A stretch of 64,000 nt of DNA from Nitritalea halalkaliphila LW7 (GTDB lineage: Bacteria > Bacteroidota > Bacteroidia > Cytophagales > Cyclobacteriaceae): assembly GCF_000265075.1 (NCBI RefSeq), contig NZ_AJYA01000030.1:37339-101338 (forward strand), given 5' to 3'. Each line of letters starts with the position of its first letter. Within the stretch, counting starts at the first letter, position 1. Shown piece by piece: positions 1 through 8,751 of this stretch. The position numbers were made by a program, and so were the translations under genes. The notes below the pieces were generated by a model that was not told the origin of the DNA, made no database searches, and saw nothing but the letters and a program-made list of their open reading frames with translations.

Positions 1-186
1 TTTACAGTAGGAATTAGTGAAAGTCTGATCCAGCTCAGCTAATACATCTTTCATAGATCTTTCATCCTCCTGTTCCAAGGCCGTCTGATAATGATCCAAT
101 ACCTCATCCCTCACCTCAATATATGGGATTTGCTTTTCATTGATATGGTAATGCAAGGTTTCGATATCTTTTGCCGTTAGTTTCAT
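1..186 (-). CDS. Hypothetical protein, 3' part beyond window edge
   Basis: The ATG is at 184-186 and 62 codons are visible before the gene leaves the window on the left. The start overlaps the stop of the upstream gene (ATGA), so the two are translationally coupled. The N-terminus (MKLTAKDIETLHYHINEK) carries the pattern DEVLDHY followed by LAELDQTF and a Cys near residue 61; the neighbour upstream has the matching pattern EIYDHY, LFELDQKF and Cys. This suggests tandem paralogues sharing an N-terminal module of about 60 residues. I do not recognise a characterised family. Position after a PadR regulator suggests a membrane or envelope function under PadR control, which is inference. Confidence 0.7.
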   Translation of the reverse strand, partial: MKLTAKDIETLHYHINEKQIPYIEVRDEVLDHYQTALEQEDERSMKDVLAELDQTFTNSYCK

Positions 187-866
187 ACCAAAGCCGTTTT
201 TGATTTGATTTTCCAGACTTCTATCAATGATAACGCATAAAGGGTTATCAATACGGTGAAAACAGCTGCAACCTGTGGAGCAATTACTTTAGTCGGCTCC
301 CAGTTGAAAAATAAAGCGGGGAAGCTGATGAAAGCATAGATAAACATACCAGGTAAGCTAGCTCTATTTTCAAAGAAGCCTGCTAAGGAAGATTGGATGG
401 GTATTCCTATACCTTTAAAGTTTTGACGTATGGGTTTCATGTGCTTGTATGATTGATAGCCATAGTATAATTGAAAGCCAAATAAGAGAATAAAAGGTAA
501 TAGAATAATCAATTTAGCCTCTTCTACGGTTTGAAAATAAGTACTTAAGTAAATGGCCATTGCCAAGAAGCCCACGAAATACATCCAACGGCCCAAACAG
601 AAATAACTCCTAAGGACTTGCCATTGGGTCTTGCTGATATCCGCATGGGCAGCTTTTTTGAATTTTGCCTGCAAGGCATGGCAGTAAGCATAGGTGAATT
701 TTTGATCCAACTCAAAAAGTTGCTCATTGAATTCCTCCTCAGGGAATTCCTGCAAGTGACTGATGTAATGGTCATATATTTCCATCAGAATCTCTGCTGA
801 GGAGATCTCTTTCCGCGTGATTTCCTTGCGGACTTCTTGGAGTTCTATGTCGGTGAGATGGCGCAT
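183..866 (-). CDS. PadR-associated membrane protein
   Basis: A 227-residue protein if it starts at the ATG at 864-866 (MRHLTDIELQEVRKEI). The frame is open a further 51 codons upstream, but that stretch is rich in Arg, Cys and Pro and unlike the rest, and the chosen start makes the N-terminus align with the next gene downstream. The first 60 residues hold the EIYDHY/LFELDQKF module; then come about four hydrophobic segments that should span the membrane (near residues 85-105, 115-135, 160-180 and 185-210). It lies downstream of a PadR regulator and overlaps the following gene by ATGA. Genes of this kind beside PadR regulators are common in Bacteroidota, but the function is not known to me. 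Confidence 0.7.
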   Translation of the reverse strand: MRHLTDIELQEVRKEITRKEISSAEILMEIYDHYISHLQEFPEEEFNEQLFELDQKFTYAYCHALQAKFKKAAHADISKTQWQVLRSYFCLGRWMYFVGFLAMAIYLSTYFQTVEEAKLIILLPFILLFGFQLYYGYQSYKHMKPIRQNFKGIGIPIQSSLAGFFENRASLPGMFIYAFISFPALFFNWEPTKVIAPQVAAVFTVLITLYALSLIEVWKIKSKTALV

Positions 867-997
867 ACATGTTGATTTATCGCGGTGGGGGCAAGGCTTT
901 CGATACGCTCGCCTTGGGTACGTGAAGCGAATAGGAACTATTCCAATACTATCTGCTGATGCTTTGTAAGATGGGATGCGAACACCACAGGAATCTC

Positions 998-1342
998 TCA
1001 GGCCAAACCCGGCTTCCATTCAGGGTCCAAGATCCTTTGGAGATGGCCTACAAAGCTCTGCAATTCAGACATCTTCGCACTAACCTCCTTCTGCCCATCC
1101 TTCGTTAGGCTGTAGTATTTTCTTACCCTGTTGTCCACCTGCTGAATTTCTGTCGTCAGCAGCCCCTCAGCCTCTAACTTATGCAGGGCAGGGTAAAGGG
1201 CACCCTCGGTAATTTTGATCTCTCCCTCGGTCAGCTCTTTTACCCGCTGCGTAATCTCATATCCGTACATTCTTTCATTCTCCTCCAGGAGCTTGAGAAT
1301 GATGGTCTGTAGACTTCCCTTGATTAAATTGTTCGTTGACAT
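998..1342 (-). CDS. PadR family transcriptional regulator
   Basis: A 114-residue winged-helix repressor of the PadR family. The family pattern is clear: NLIKGSLQTIILKLLEE, MYGYEITQRVKEL, then TEGALYPALHKLEAEGLL (the recognition helix and wing) and YYSLTKDG. I chose the ATG giving MSTNNLIKGSL, which is the usual start; the frame also contains an ATG five codons earlier. PadR proteins usually repress their own operon and a neighbouring membrane or export gene. An AT-rich inverted repeat just upstream (1370-1388) could be its operator. There are about 130 non-coding bases between this gene and the next one in the same direction. Confidence 0.92.
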   Translation of the reverse strand: MSTNNLIKGSLQTIILKLLEENERMYGYEITQRVKELTEGEIKITEGALYPALHKLEAEGLLTTEIQQVDNRVRKYYSLTKDGQKEVSAKMSELQSFVGHLQRILDPEWKPGLA

Positions 1343-1365
1343 ATGCATTCGGTACATTGGATGGC

Positions 1366-1388
1366 TAAATATATAAAAAAATTATATA
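1366..1388 (-). promoter_or_regulatory. Candidate PadR operator and promoter
   Basis: TATATAA, five A, TTATATA forms a perfect 7-base inverted repeat at 1370-1388, 28 bases upstream of the padR start. The overlapping minus-strand octamer TATATTTA (1366-1373) is one base from the Bacteroidota -7 element TAnnTTTG. A palindrome over the promoter fits autoregulation by PadR. AT-rich palindromes also arise by chance, so this is a candidate only. Confidence 0.4.
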
Positions 1389-1583
1389 CATAAGAAACTT
1401 GGGTATAAATTTTTTTCCCGCACACCTGCTTTTTGCCTGCCTGTACCTAAGAAATGGCACAGTTCTTTTTCTTCCTTTCATTTGGCGCTAGCGCAAAAAA
1501 TAGTCGTCCCACACACTATTTAAATGTTTAAACCGTCTGAGTTCCCTTTTTTTTCTGTAATTTTCTTTTTTTAAATTTGATCT

Positions 1584-3072
1584 ATGTTAAGAGAACTTCT
1601 CCTTTTAGAATACAAGCAGTTTGTCCGGTCCACGAGCTTTGGGAAGTCATTGGCGGCGAACCTCTTTCTAGGGTTTTTAGCCATCGTGCTGCTGGCCTAT
1701 GTCCTGCTACTCGGAGCCTTTTTAAGCCCGATCATCCGAGAACTGAGTGGGGAACAAGATGTCCTCGCTGTCCTTCAAGCGAACTTGATTCTGTTTTTTC
1801 TAATGGAGTTTCTGTATCGGTATTTTTTTCAACAGTTACCTGTCTTGGAGGTGGAACGTTACCTGTTATTGCCTCTGGCAAAGAAGCGTTTGGTGCACTT
1901 TCTCCTGTTACGCTCTTATGTATCCCCTTTAACCCTGATTCCTATTCTGCTCTTCGCTCCTTTTGCCTTTACGCAGCTGGCACCCGAATATGGTTTCGGC
2001 TCAGCCTTTTCTTGGTTTGGGGCGATTTTCTTGAGCAGCATGTTGCTGCATACCTTTATGCTATTCTACAAGCAGCAGTTCGGGGATAGTCTGCCGGGGA
2101 TTTTAGTCGTGTTTTTCCTGCTATTACTAACAGCTGGCGGAACCTACTTGGGTTATTTTCAACTTGGGAGTTTATTTGCCCCTGTGTTCGCGTGGGCTTT
2201 ACAGGCACCATGGCCCTTCCTGGCGCTACTAGCAGGATGCCTGGCGGCGTATCGTTTTGTACATCGCTACTACTTGGCCCACATGTACGTGGACCTTTTA
2301 GAGCAAGAAGAGAAACAGGCTGTCAGTAGTAACCTGCCTTTACTGAACCGTTTTGGCCTGGCGGGAGAGATGGCGAATGTAGAGTGGCAGCTCATCCGTA
2401 GGCATAAAAAAAGCCGCACTTACCTGATTATGTCCGCCTTTTTTTCTGCTTTATGGGCTTATCATTTACCTAAATCCAGCCTATCAATCTGAAGAAGGCT
2501 TTGGCCACTTTTTTCTCTTTGCGGGGATTTTCCTTACGGGGTCCTTTATGATACAGTATAGCCAGCTGTTTTTAAGTTGGAATTCCTCGAGCTATGATTT
2601 TTTTCTCACCAAAAAATCGGGAGTGGAGGCCTTGGTCAAAGGAAAGTTTCTTCTTTTTGCTTTCATTTCGGTGCTTTGCTTCCTGCTGACCCTGCCCTAT
2701 GTGTATTTTGATTCTGCGATACTCCTAATTCATCTTGCGGGTCTCTGTTTTAATATAGGGGTGACGATGCCGATGTTGGCTTTATTGGCTTCGTGGAAGC
2801 CAAAGCCCATGGATATTAATAAAGGGGCCATGTTCAACTATGAAGGGGTGGGCATCATGCAGTTTATGATGATCATTCCGATCGGGGTTACGCCGTATCT
2901 GATTTACTTTCCTTTCGTGCTATTCGGTGCTGGACAGGTGGCGGGCCTCTGGGCCGTGACGGCCGTCGGGCTCCTCGGAATTCTTTTACTTCCCCTTAGC
3001 ACGCGTGCCTTCTCGCAGTATTTATGGAAGAATCGCTATTCCATATCCGCCTCATTTAGACAAGAATTATGA
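1584..3072 (+). CDS. DUF5687-type ABC transporter membrane subunit (frameshifted)
   Basis: A hydrophobic protein of about 495 residues read in two frames, joined at a run of seven T near 2450. Part one (MLRELLLLEYKQFVRS) and part two (LNPAYQSEEGFGHFFLF) together give about ten membrane segments. The organisation, and the ATPase gene that follows with a 4-base ATGA overlap, match the DUF5687 permease family of Bacteroidota. It would form the membrane part of an exporter with the product of the next gene. The substrate is unknown. The single-base shift in a homopolymer is most simply an error in the sequence, since both halves are equally well conserved in character. Confidence 0.8.
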
Positions 3073-3764
3073 TAGAAATTAGCAGCCTTAAAAAACAGTA
3101 CAAAGAGCAAGTGGTGTTAGACATCCCGGAACTTGTGATTCAGCGTAAAACCTGCTTTGGCCTTGTCGGCAATAATGGGGCGGGAAAAACCACACTTTTT
3201 CGGACCATTTTAGACCTAATTCGCCCTACATCAGGTAAGGTGCTGATTAACGGAGTCGATGTCGCCCGAGAGGAGTCTTGGAAAAGGTTTGTGGGAGCCT
3301 ATCTGGATGAGCACATGCTGCTTACGTATCTTACCCCAGATGAGTACTTTCGGGTTCTGGGCCGCCTGTACGGTATGTCCGAGGCAGATGTGCTCGAGCA
3401 TTTGGCGCCTTTTGAGACCTTTTTAAACGATGAAATCATCGGGAAAAAGAAATACCTGCGTGACCTATCGAAAGGAAATATCAAAAAAGTGGGTATCGTA
3501 GCGGCTTTAATGGGAAATCCTGAGCTCATTTTACTGGATGAACCTTTTGAAAACCTGGATCCGAGCTCCCAGGTACACCTAAAGCGTCTTATAGGACATT
3601 TTATCGATTCAGGAAATAAAACCTTTCTCATTTCTAGTCATGATCTCGCGCATGTGACAGATCTGTGCGACCGCATCGTCCTGCTAGAAAAAGGCCGTAT
3701 ACTGAAGGATTTACAAGAGAAAGCAGGTATGGTCGATGAGCTCAATGCGTATTTTGGTACCTAA
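3069..3764 (+). CDS. ABC transporter ATP-binding protein
   Basis: A 231-residue ABC ATPase. Walker A is GNNGAGKTT (residues 34-42), the signature is LSKGNIKKVG, Walker B is LILLDEPFENLDP, and the H-loop is SSHDL. The signature deviates from LSGGQ, as is common in exporters of the DUF5687/CcmA type. It starts inside the stop of the DUF5687 gene, so the pair is one operon. It drives transport through that membrane partner; direction is probably export and the substrate is unknown. Confidence 0.93.
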   Translation: MIEISSLKKQYKEQVVLDIPELVIQRKTCFGLVGNNGAGKTTLFRTILDLIRPTSGKVLINGVDVAREESWKRFVGAYLDEHMLLTYLTPDEYFRVLGRLYGMSEADVLEHLAPFETFLNDEIIGKKKYLRDLSKGNIKKVGIVAALMGNPELILLDEPFENLDPSSQVHLKRLIGHFIDSGNKTFLISSHDLAHVTDLCDRIVLLEKGRILKDLQEKAGMVDELNAYFGT

Positions 3765-3775
3765 AAACCTCAAGC

Positions 3776-4273
3776 ATGCCCACTCGATTACCCAAGACAG
3801 CGGATGATATTTTAAAACTAGGAGATCCACGCCTTTACCTCACCTGCGAACCTGTGGAGGAAGCAGACTGGGAGCTGTTGGTCGACTGGATCGCACAGCT
3901 CCGCGAGGCGATGCAGGATGTGCGGCGGCGCTACGGATTCGGACGGGGTATCGCAGCTCCGCAGCTGGGCATCCTTAAGCGACTTATTTATATTGAAATC
4001 GAGGAACCTCTGGTATTGATTAAACCGACTGTGGTGACACTTAGCGAGGAGCGCTTCACCCTTTGGGATGATTGTATGAGCTTTCCTAATTTGCTTGTAG
4101 AGGTCGAACGGCACCGCTCCATTACACTGTCTTATCTGAACCTCGAGGGACAGCAATGTGAAACTACCTTCCAAGATGATCGCGCTGAGCTGGTACAGCA
4201 TGAGTTCGATCATCTGGAAGGTATTTTATGCACGATGCGGGCTCGGGACGCGCGGAGTTTTCGCTGGCGCTAA
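3776..4273 (+). CDS. Peptide deformylase-like metalloprotein
   Basis: A 165-residue protein of the peptide deformylase fold, which removes the formyl group from new N-termini. All three family motifs can be placed: GIAAPQLG (residues 58-65) for G-x-G-x-A-A-x-Q, DDCMS (98-102) with the metal-binding Cys100, and QHEFDH (141-146) with His142, Glu143 and His146. Motif 2 is normally EGCLS, so DDCMS is a notable departure, and the first Gly of motif 1 is present as GRG. It is probably a second, divergent deformylase and not the housekeeping enzyme. It follows the ABC ATPase by 11 bases and may share its transcript. Confidence 0.82.
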   Translation: MPTRLPKTADDILKLGDPRLYLTCEPVEEADWELLVDWIAQLREAMQDVRRRYGFGRGIAAPQLGILKRLIYIEIEEPLVLIKPTVVTLSEERFTLWDDCMSFPNLLVEVERHRSITLSYLNLEGQQCETTFQDDRAELVQHEFDHLEGILCTMRARDARSFRWR

Positions 4274-4313
4274 AGTTACCTTCCCCTAATCATGCGGCCT
4301 AAAGCCGTTGAAG

Positions 4314-4348
4314 AGGAGGTATTTTGGCCTTCGGCCCATTCACCTCCT
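4314..4348. terminator. Inverted repeat between convergent genes
   Basis: AGGAGGT at 4314-4320 pairs with ACCTCCT at 4342-4348, and GGCC-TTC-GGCC (4326-4336) forms an inner stem. The structure lies between the ends of the deformylase-like gene and sbcC, which converge. There is no clear T run, so it is a weak candidate for a bidirectional terminator. Confidence 0.4.
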
Positions 4349-4370
4349 GTTTAACGTATTCCCAGTGCTC

Positions 4371-7300
4371 CTACCCAAAGGAGTAGCTCACTTGACTCCC
4401 CTTTTCTGGGTCTAGTTTCACCTGTGCGTAGACACTAATTTCCTGCTGAAGTTCCTCCACATGGGAAATGATACCCACGACACGATTTTCTTGTAGCAGT
4501 GCTTTTAAGGTCTCGAAGACAATGTGTAGCGAGGCCTTATCCAGCGCTCCGAAGCCCTCGTCTAAAAAGAAAAAGCTCTTATCCGCCTGATTAAGGGCTT
4601 TCACCTTTTCCGCTAATGCTAAAGCTAAGCATAGAGATGCCTGAAATGCCTGTCCCCCAGAGAGAGTTTTAAGCAGGCGCTCACTACCCCCATTTAAGTA
4701 ATCGATGACCCAGAAGGTATTGTCTGCATCTATTTTCAGGCTCAGCGCATTACGTGTAAGCCGATGGAAACGCTTGTTCGCCGTAGCACAGAGCTCCTCC
4801 AAGTAAATGGTGCTTACGTACTTCACGAAACCACTGCCTTTAAATAGCCCCTCCATGAGTCTGAGATTCCCTTCTCGTTTTAAAAGGGCATGGTAACGAA
4901 CAGTCAATTCCTGTTTTTTAGTCCAGGCTGCGCTGAGCTGCTGGATGTGCTCCTCCAGTAGCGCCATTCGCGTATCTAAAGCCCCTTTCGCCTGCCGTTT
5001 TTCCTCCAGTGCTTCCAGCGCCTGTGCCACATCCTGTTCCGAGGCGCGGTGTTCTCCTAAGCTTTCGCGTAGGCTTTGGCCTTGTTTCAGGTGATGGGTT
5101 TTTTCCTCATCGAACTGCTTCAGAACGGCTTCTTCCTCTACTATGGCGATCTCTTCGCGCCGGAGTTCCTCGAAAGTCGCGGCGTCCAGCCCTTGCTCGG
5201 CTAGTTTGCGCTCTAGGAGAGCTTGAAGGTCTGACGCCTTAGTGCTCGTTTGTGCATGGGCATGGCCCAAAGTCTCTGTGCGCCCGCGTAGATGTGCTAA
5301 CCGCTGCTGACTCGCCTCTAATGCATGCTGTGCTTCCTGTATCTTAACACTTACTTCCTCGATGTCCCGCTTTACGCGTTCCACCATATCGCGGATACGT
5401 TCGGGGGTCTGTGCCCTGAATGTGTCTAAGAAAGTAGGGTCTGTGAGCTGCGCTTCGAGAGAAGCGCGCTGTAGCTGCTGCTCTCGAAGCTCCTGGTCTA
5501 CCTGCCGCCGTCGCTCTGCCGCCGTCTCAGCGTCTTGTCGGGCTTTGGCCAGCTGCTGCCGCTGCTGCTGCAGTTTATGTTCCAAGTTATTCCGTGTCTC
5601 TGCCTCTTGGTTTAAACGCTCCAAGTACTGGCGCGCCGCTTCCTGGTCTGTGAGCCCCATTTCCCGCCAATTTTGCAGTAGGAGCTGCTCCTCCTGCTCG
5701 GTTTGCGCCAGCTCAGCTTTTTTCTCTTGCCAGGAGCTGGTAGCAAAGGCGATTTCTTGCGCTAGCCTTTCTGCTTGCTGCTGCTGCTGGAGTACCTTTT
5801 GGAGCTGCGCCTTACCTGCCTGAAGTGTTTTTTGTAAGCGATCCCACATCTCGTCTGCTTCCGTTTCGGGAAGAGGGTTGGGATGCTCTTCCGCACCACA
5901 GAGCGGACAGGGCATTCCTGGAGTTAGCGCATGGCGGTGCACCTGCAGGGCATTTCTCAGTTTTAACTCCTCCTGCTTTTGCTCCAGCTGCTCTTGCGCT
6001 TCCTCTAAGCTATCCAACCAGTCTTGCCAGGTCGCGTAGGCGTCTGGAAGCAGGGCTAAAAGTTCGTTTTGCGCAGCTTTCTGTTGGTTTACCTTACTTT
6101 CAGCCTCGGTACACGCCTTCTGTAGCGTGATTCGCTGCCGCTGTAGGCGCTCTGCCTCTTGTAAACTGCTGTGGAGGCTTCCGATACGGCTGAGCGATGG
6201 GACAGGGATAGCGCGCAGTAGGTCTTCCTCCTGAGTCACCTGAGCCTCTAAGGCTTGGAGCTGTGCTTGCGCTTCCTGCTGCCTTGGCTGGAGTAGTGCT
6301 ACCTGCTGAGCGGCCATCTCTTCAGCTTTCTCCACTACCTTAATGCGAAGCATCAGTTCTAAGTCGCGCACTTTCGCCTCTCGCTCAGGCTGCTGGGCTG
6401 CTTTTTTATCGAGCAGCTGCTTGGATTCTTGGAGTTCTTGTAGCCGATTATTTTCAGTGGCACTTTCGGCTTCCAGTTGTTGTAAGGTCTTTTTTTGTTC
6501 GCTTAGCTCTTTCTTCGCTTCCTCGAGCTGGCGGAAGGTGGGCAATAGCTCCGTTTGGACCATGCGCTGGGTACTAAATCGAGCCGCCCTCGCCTTCATC
6601 TCTGGCTCTCGTTCGAGGAGCCGCTTTAAAGCAGCCTCGCTTTTCTCAAGCTCATCCTGTAGCCGCCGCCACTCTTGCATTTTTTTGTAGGCATTTTCTG
6701 CCTTCACCACTTGTTCAGCTAAAGCCTTTACCTCCGTTTTAGCGTTTAGGAGCTGCTCTTTCTGCTCTGTGAGCTTGGCCTCCTCCACCTCCTCTAAGGG
6801 AGCCAGCTGCGTTTCCACTTGGATTTTTTCGATTTTCAGTTCATCGATTAACTTCCGAGTCTTCCCTCCCAGGTCAAAACGCTCCAGCTGAAAGAGTTCT
6901 TTCATCATGTCAGCGCGAGGGCCGGGCGTGAGGTCGATAAACTCTCTGAACTTGCCTTGGGGAATGATGATCGTCCGCTTAAAATGTTCTTTTTTCATGC
7001 CGAGCAGGTCTTCCGCCTTTTCTGTGAGTGGAAGCCAGTCCCTATCCTCCTCATCGCGTAGGTAAAAGGTATGCTCGGCAGGTTTAATTTTCTGCCGATC
7101 TTTCGTTTCGCGCTTGACCTGGTAGCGCGCGAGATAATGGCGGCTATTTTCAGGGCCTGCTAAAAACTCAAAAGCGATGGTGAGTGTGTTTTTGTTCACA
7201 TGCAGCATGCTCGTCTTTTCTCCGCGGTCAGCCAGGCGCTCGGTGCTTCCGTAGAGGGCGAGGAGGATAGCTTCCAGCAGGGAGGATTTACCAGAGCCCA

Positions 7301-7409
7301 CGGCGCCGAAGATCCCGAACAGGCCTGCTGCCGTCAAGGCTCGGAAGTCGAGTTCTTGTTTTTCTTTATACGAGTACAGACCGTCGATTTCGAGTCGTAA
7401 AGGAATCAT
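4371..7409 (-). CDS. sbcC: SbcC, ATPase of the SbcCD DNA end-processing nuclease
   Basis: A 1012-residue SMC-like ATPase, close to the usual SbcC length. Walker A is GAVGSGKSS (residues 35-43), followed by long coiled coils rich in Gln, Glu and Ala. The zinc hook CPLC lies near residue 500, in PCPLCGAEEHPNP. The signature LSGGQAFQASL is near residue 915 and Walker B with D-loop, FFFLDEGFGALD, near 948. With SbcD it opens hairpins and trims blocked double-strand DNA ends. The gene overlaps sbcD by ATGA. It is one of the few long genes here with no frameshift. Confidence 0.97.
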   Translation of the reverse strand: MIPLRLEIDGLYSYKEKQELDFRALTAAGLFGIFGAVGSGKSSLLEAILLALYGSTERLADRGEKTSMLHVNKNTLTIAFEFLAGPENSRHYLARYQVKRETKDRQKIKPAEHTFYLRDEEDRDWLPLTEKAEDLLGMKKEHFKRTIIIPQGKFREFIDLTPGPRADMMKELFQLERFDLGGKTRKLIDELKIEKIQVETQLAPLEEVEEAKLTEQKEQLLNAKTEVKALAEQVVKAENAYKKMQEWRRLQDELEKSEAALKRLLEREPEMKARAARFSTQRMVQTELLPTFRQLEEAKKELSEQKKTLQQLEAESATENNRLQELQESKQLLDKKAAQQPEREAKVRDLELMLRIKVVEKAEEMAAQQVALLQPRQQEAQAQLQALEAQVTQEEDLLRAIPVPSLSRIGSLHSSLQEAERLQRQRITLQKACTEAESKVNQQKAAQNELLALLPDAYATWQDWLDSLEEAQEQLEQKQEELKLRNALQVHRHALTPGMPCPLCGAEEHPNPLPETEADEMWDRLQKTLQAGKAQLQKVLQQQQQAERLAQEIAFATSSWQEKKAELAQTEQEEQLLLQNWREMGLTDQEAARQYLERLNQEAETRNNLEHKLQQQRQQLAKARQDAETAAERRRQVDQELREQQLQRASLEAQLTDPTFLDTFRAQTPERIRDMVERVKRDIEEVSVKIQEAQHALEASQQRLAHLRGRTETLGHAHAQTSTKASDLQALLERKLAEQGLDAATFEELRREEIAIVEEEAVLKQFDEEKTHHLKQGQSLRESLGEHRASEQDVAQALEALEEKRQAKGALDTRMALLEEHIQQLSAAWTKKQELTVRYHALLKREGNLRLMEGLFKGSGFVKYVSTIYLEELCATANKRFHRLTRNALSLKIDADNTFWVIDYLNGGSERLLKTLSGGQAFQASLCLALALAEKVKALNQADKSFFFLDEGFGALDKASLHIVFETLKALLQENRVVGIISHVEELQQEISVYAQVKLDPEKGSQVSYSFG

Positions 7410-8638
7410 GAGGATGGATTTTCTTGGCTGGTAATTTCTTTAAAGAGAGTGAGGAGCTCTTCGGAAGGCGGCTGTCCCTGACTACTTTCCACATACATGC
7501 GAAAGAGGCTGAGCATGTCCTTTTCGAGGTCTGCAGCCCGTATTGCTTGGGTGGCGCTGCGCTGTCCCTGGCGCTCGGGGATGAGGTGCACGATGCCCGG
7601 ATGCGCTTGCAAAAGTTGTTTTCGGCTCACGGCGTCGATGGCTTCTTCCACGCAGAGTGTGATTTCGACGAGGCAGTCGGGATGTGCTTCCAGCCAGCTG
7701 AGCGCCTCAGAGGTGTTTTGAAAGCGTTTGCGGTACAGGGGGCGGCCGCTGTGGAGCGGCACTAATTCCGTGTGGACTTTTTGGCCCGGGAGGGCCTTCA
7801 CCAGCACCGCATGCTTATGCTGTTCGGCTTCGCTGAAGGAGTAGGCTAGGGGGCTTCCGGCATAGTAAATCGGGAAGGGGCTTTTCGGATCCACCTGATG
7901 GCAGCGGTGGAGGTGTCCCAGGGCGGCATACTGTGTTCCAGCGGGAATGCTGGAGGTAAAAAGGGCCTGTGTGCCGCCTACGTGCAAGATGCTCCGCTCA
8001 CTTTCGGGCTCCGGCTCTGGGCTGGCTCCTTCGGGTATGAAAAAGAAGTGCCCGATGAAGAGATTCACCCCTTTTTCGTCAAAATACGTGTCAGCCAGCT
8101 CCTGCCAGCGGAGTTTCAAGAGCTCTCGTAGGGCTTCTTCACGGTCTTCTTCTCCCAGATAGCGCTTGAGTAAGACTTCGTTCGCGTAGGGAGCCAGTAG
8201 GATGCGAATAGGAAAGGGATGCTGGGGGAGGCGCAGGGCCACAAAACCAGGGGCGGATGCTGTAATTTCGATGCCGCTATCTAGTCGGCCTGTGGGCAGC
8301 ACCGTGTCGTATCGGCTGTAAAAAAGAATCCCAAGCTCTCGGGCCAGTGGGTCTGGTGCCTCGATGAACTGAGTGCTATCGTGATTTCCGGAGATGGCGA
8401 TGATGGGGCGCTGCCCTCCTTTCGAGAGGCGACGCAGCGTGCGGTAAAGCAGCTCTACCGCTTCATGGTTGGGATTAAAGGTGTCAAAAATGTCCCCCGC
8501 CAGAAGTATCAGGTCTACATCCTGCTCCTCGGCTCGCTGTATAAGCTCTTCGCAGACTGCGCGCTGTTCCTCTAATCGGGAAAATTCCTGCAGGCGCTTT
8601 CCCAAATGCCAATCTGCCGTATGTAAAATTTTAAGCAT
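7406..8638 (-). CDS. sbcD: SbcD, nuclease subunit of SbcCD
   Basis: A 410-residue calcineurin-like phosphoesterase. Metal-binding motifs appear in order: DWH (Asp9, His11), GDIFD, GNHDS, GHFFF and LGHLH. It provides the Mn-dependent exonuclease and hairpin endonuclease activity of the SbcCD complex. It is the first gene of the sbcDC pair and overlaps sbcC by four bases. The start ATG (8636-8638) follows an AAGGAGC sequence and is partly inside a long inverted repeat (see 8638-8715). The gene is intact. Confidence 0.96.
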   Translation of the reverse strand: MLKILHTADWHLGKRLQEFSRLEEQRAVCEELIQRAEEQDVDLILLAGDIFDTFNPNHEAVELLYRTLRRLSKGGQRPIIAISGNHDSTQFIEAPDPLARELGILFYSRYDTVLPTGRLDSGIEITASAPGFVALRLPQHPFPIRILLAPYANEVLLKRYLGEEDREEALRELLKLRWQELADTYFDEKGVNLFIGHFFFIPEGASPEPEPESERSILHVGGTQALFTSSIPAGTQYAALGHLHRCHQVDPKSPFPIYYAGSPLAYSFSEAEQHKHAVLVKALPGQKVHTELVPLHSGRPLYRKRFQNTSEALSWLEAHPDCLVEITLCVEEAIDAVSRKQLLQAHPGIVHLIPERQGQRSATQAIRAADLEKDMLSLFRMYVESSQGQPPSEELLTLFKEITSQENPSS

Positions 8639-8715
8639 GCTCCTTCTCTATCTGATTGATGTACGTTCGCTCCTTTTCGGAAAGACTAAAGTACTCGTAA
8701 TTTAGAGAAGGAGCA
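8638..8715 (-). promoter_or_regulatory. Inverted repeat covering the sbcD ribosome-binding region
   Basis: On the plus strand TGCTCCTTCTCTA (8638-8650) is an exact inverted copy of TAGAGAAGGAGCA (8703-8715). In the sbcD transcript the 3' arm contains GAGAAGGAGC directly before the AUG and ends on its A, and the 5' arm lies 52 bases upstream. Folding would sequester the only purine-rich Shine-Dalgarno-like sequence and the start codon. A second AAAAGGAGC occurs in the loop. Role in translational control is inference. Confidence 0.6.
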
Positions 8716-8751
8716 AGCTGCCGGACTGCTTGTGTCAGTCCTTGTCAGGTT

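Noticed and set aside
5009..6690. Long open frames antisense to sbcC
   Set aside because: Ser/Cys/Arg-rich shadows of the coiled-coil codons, no start or promoter signals.
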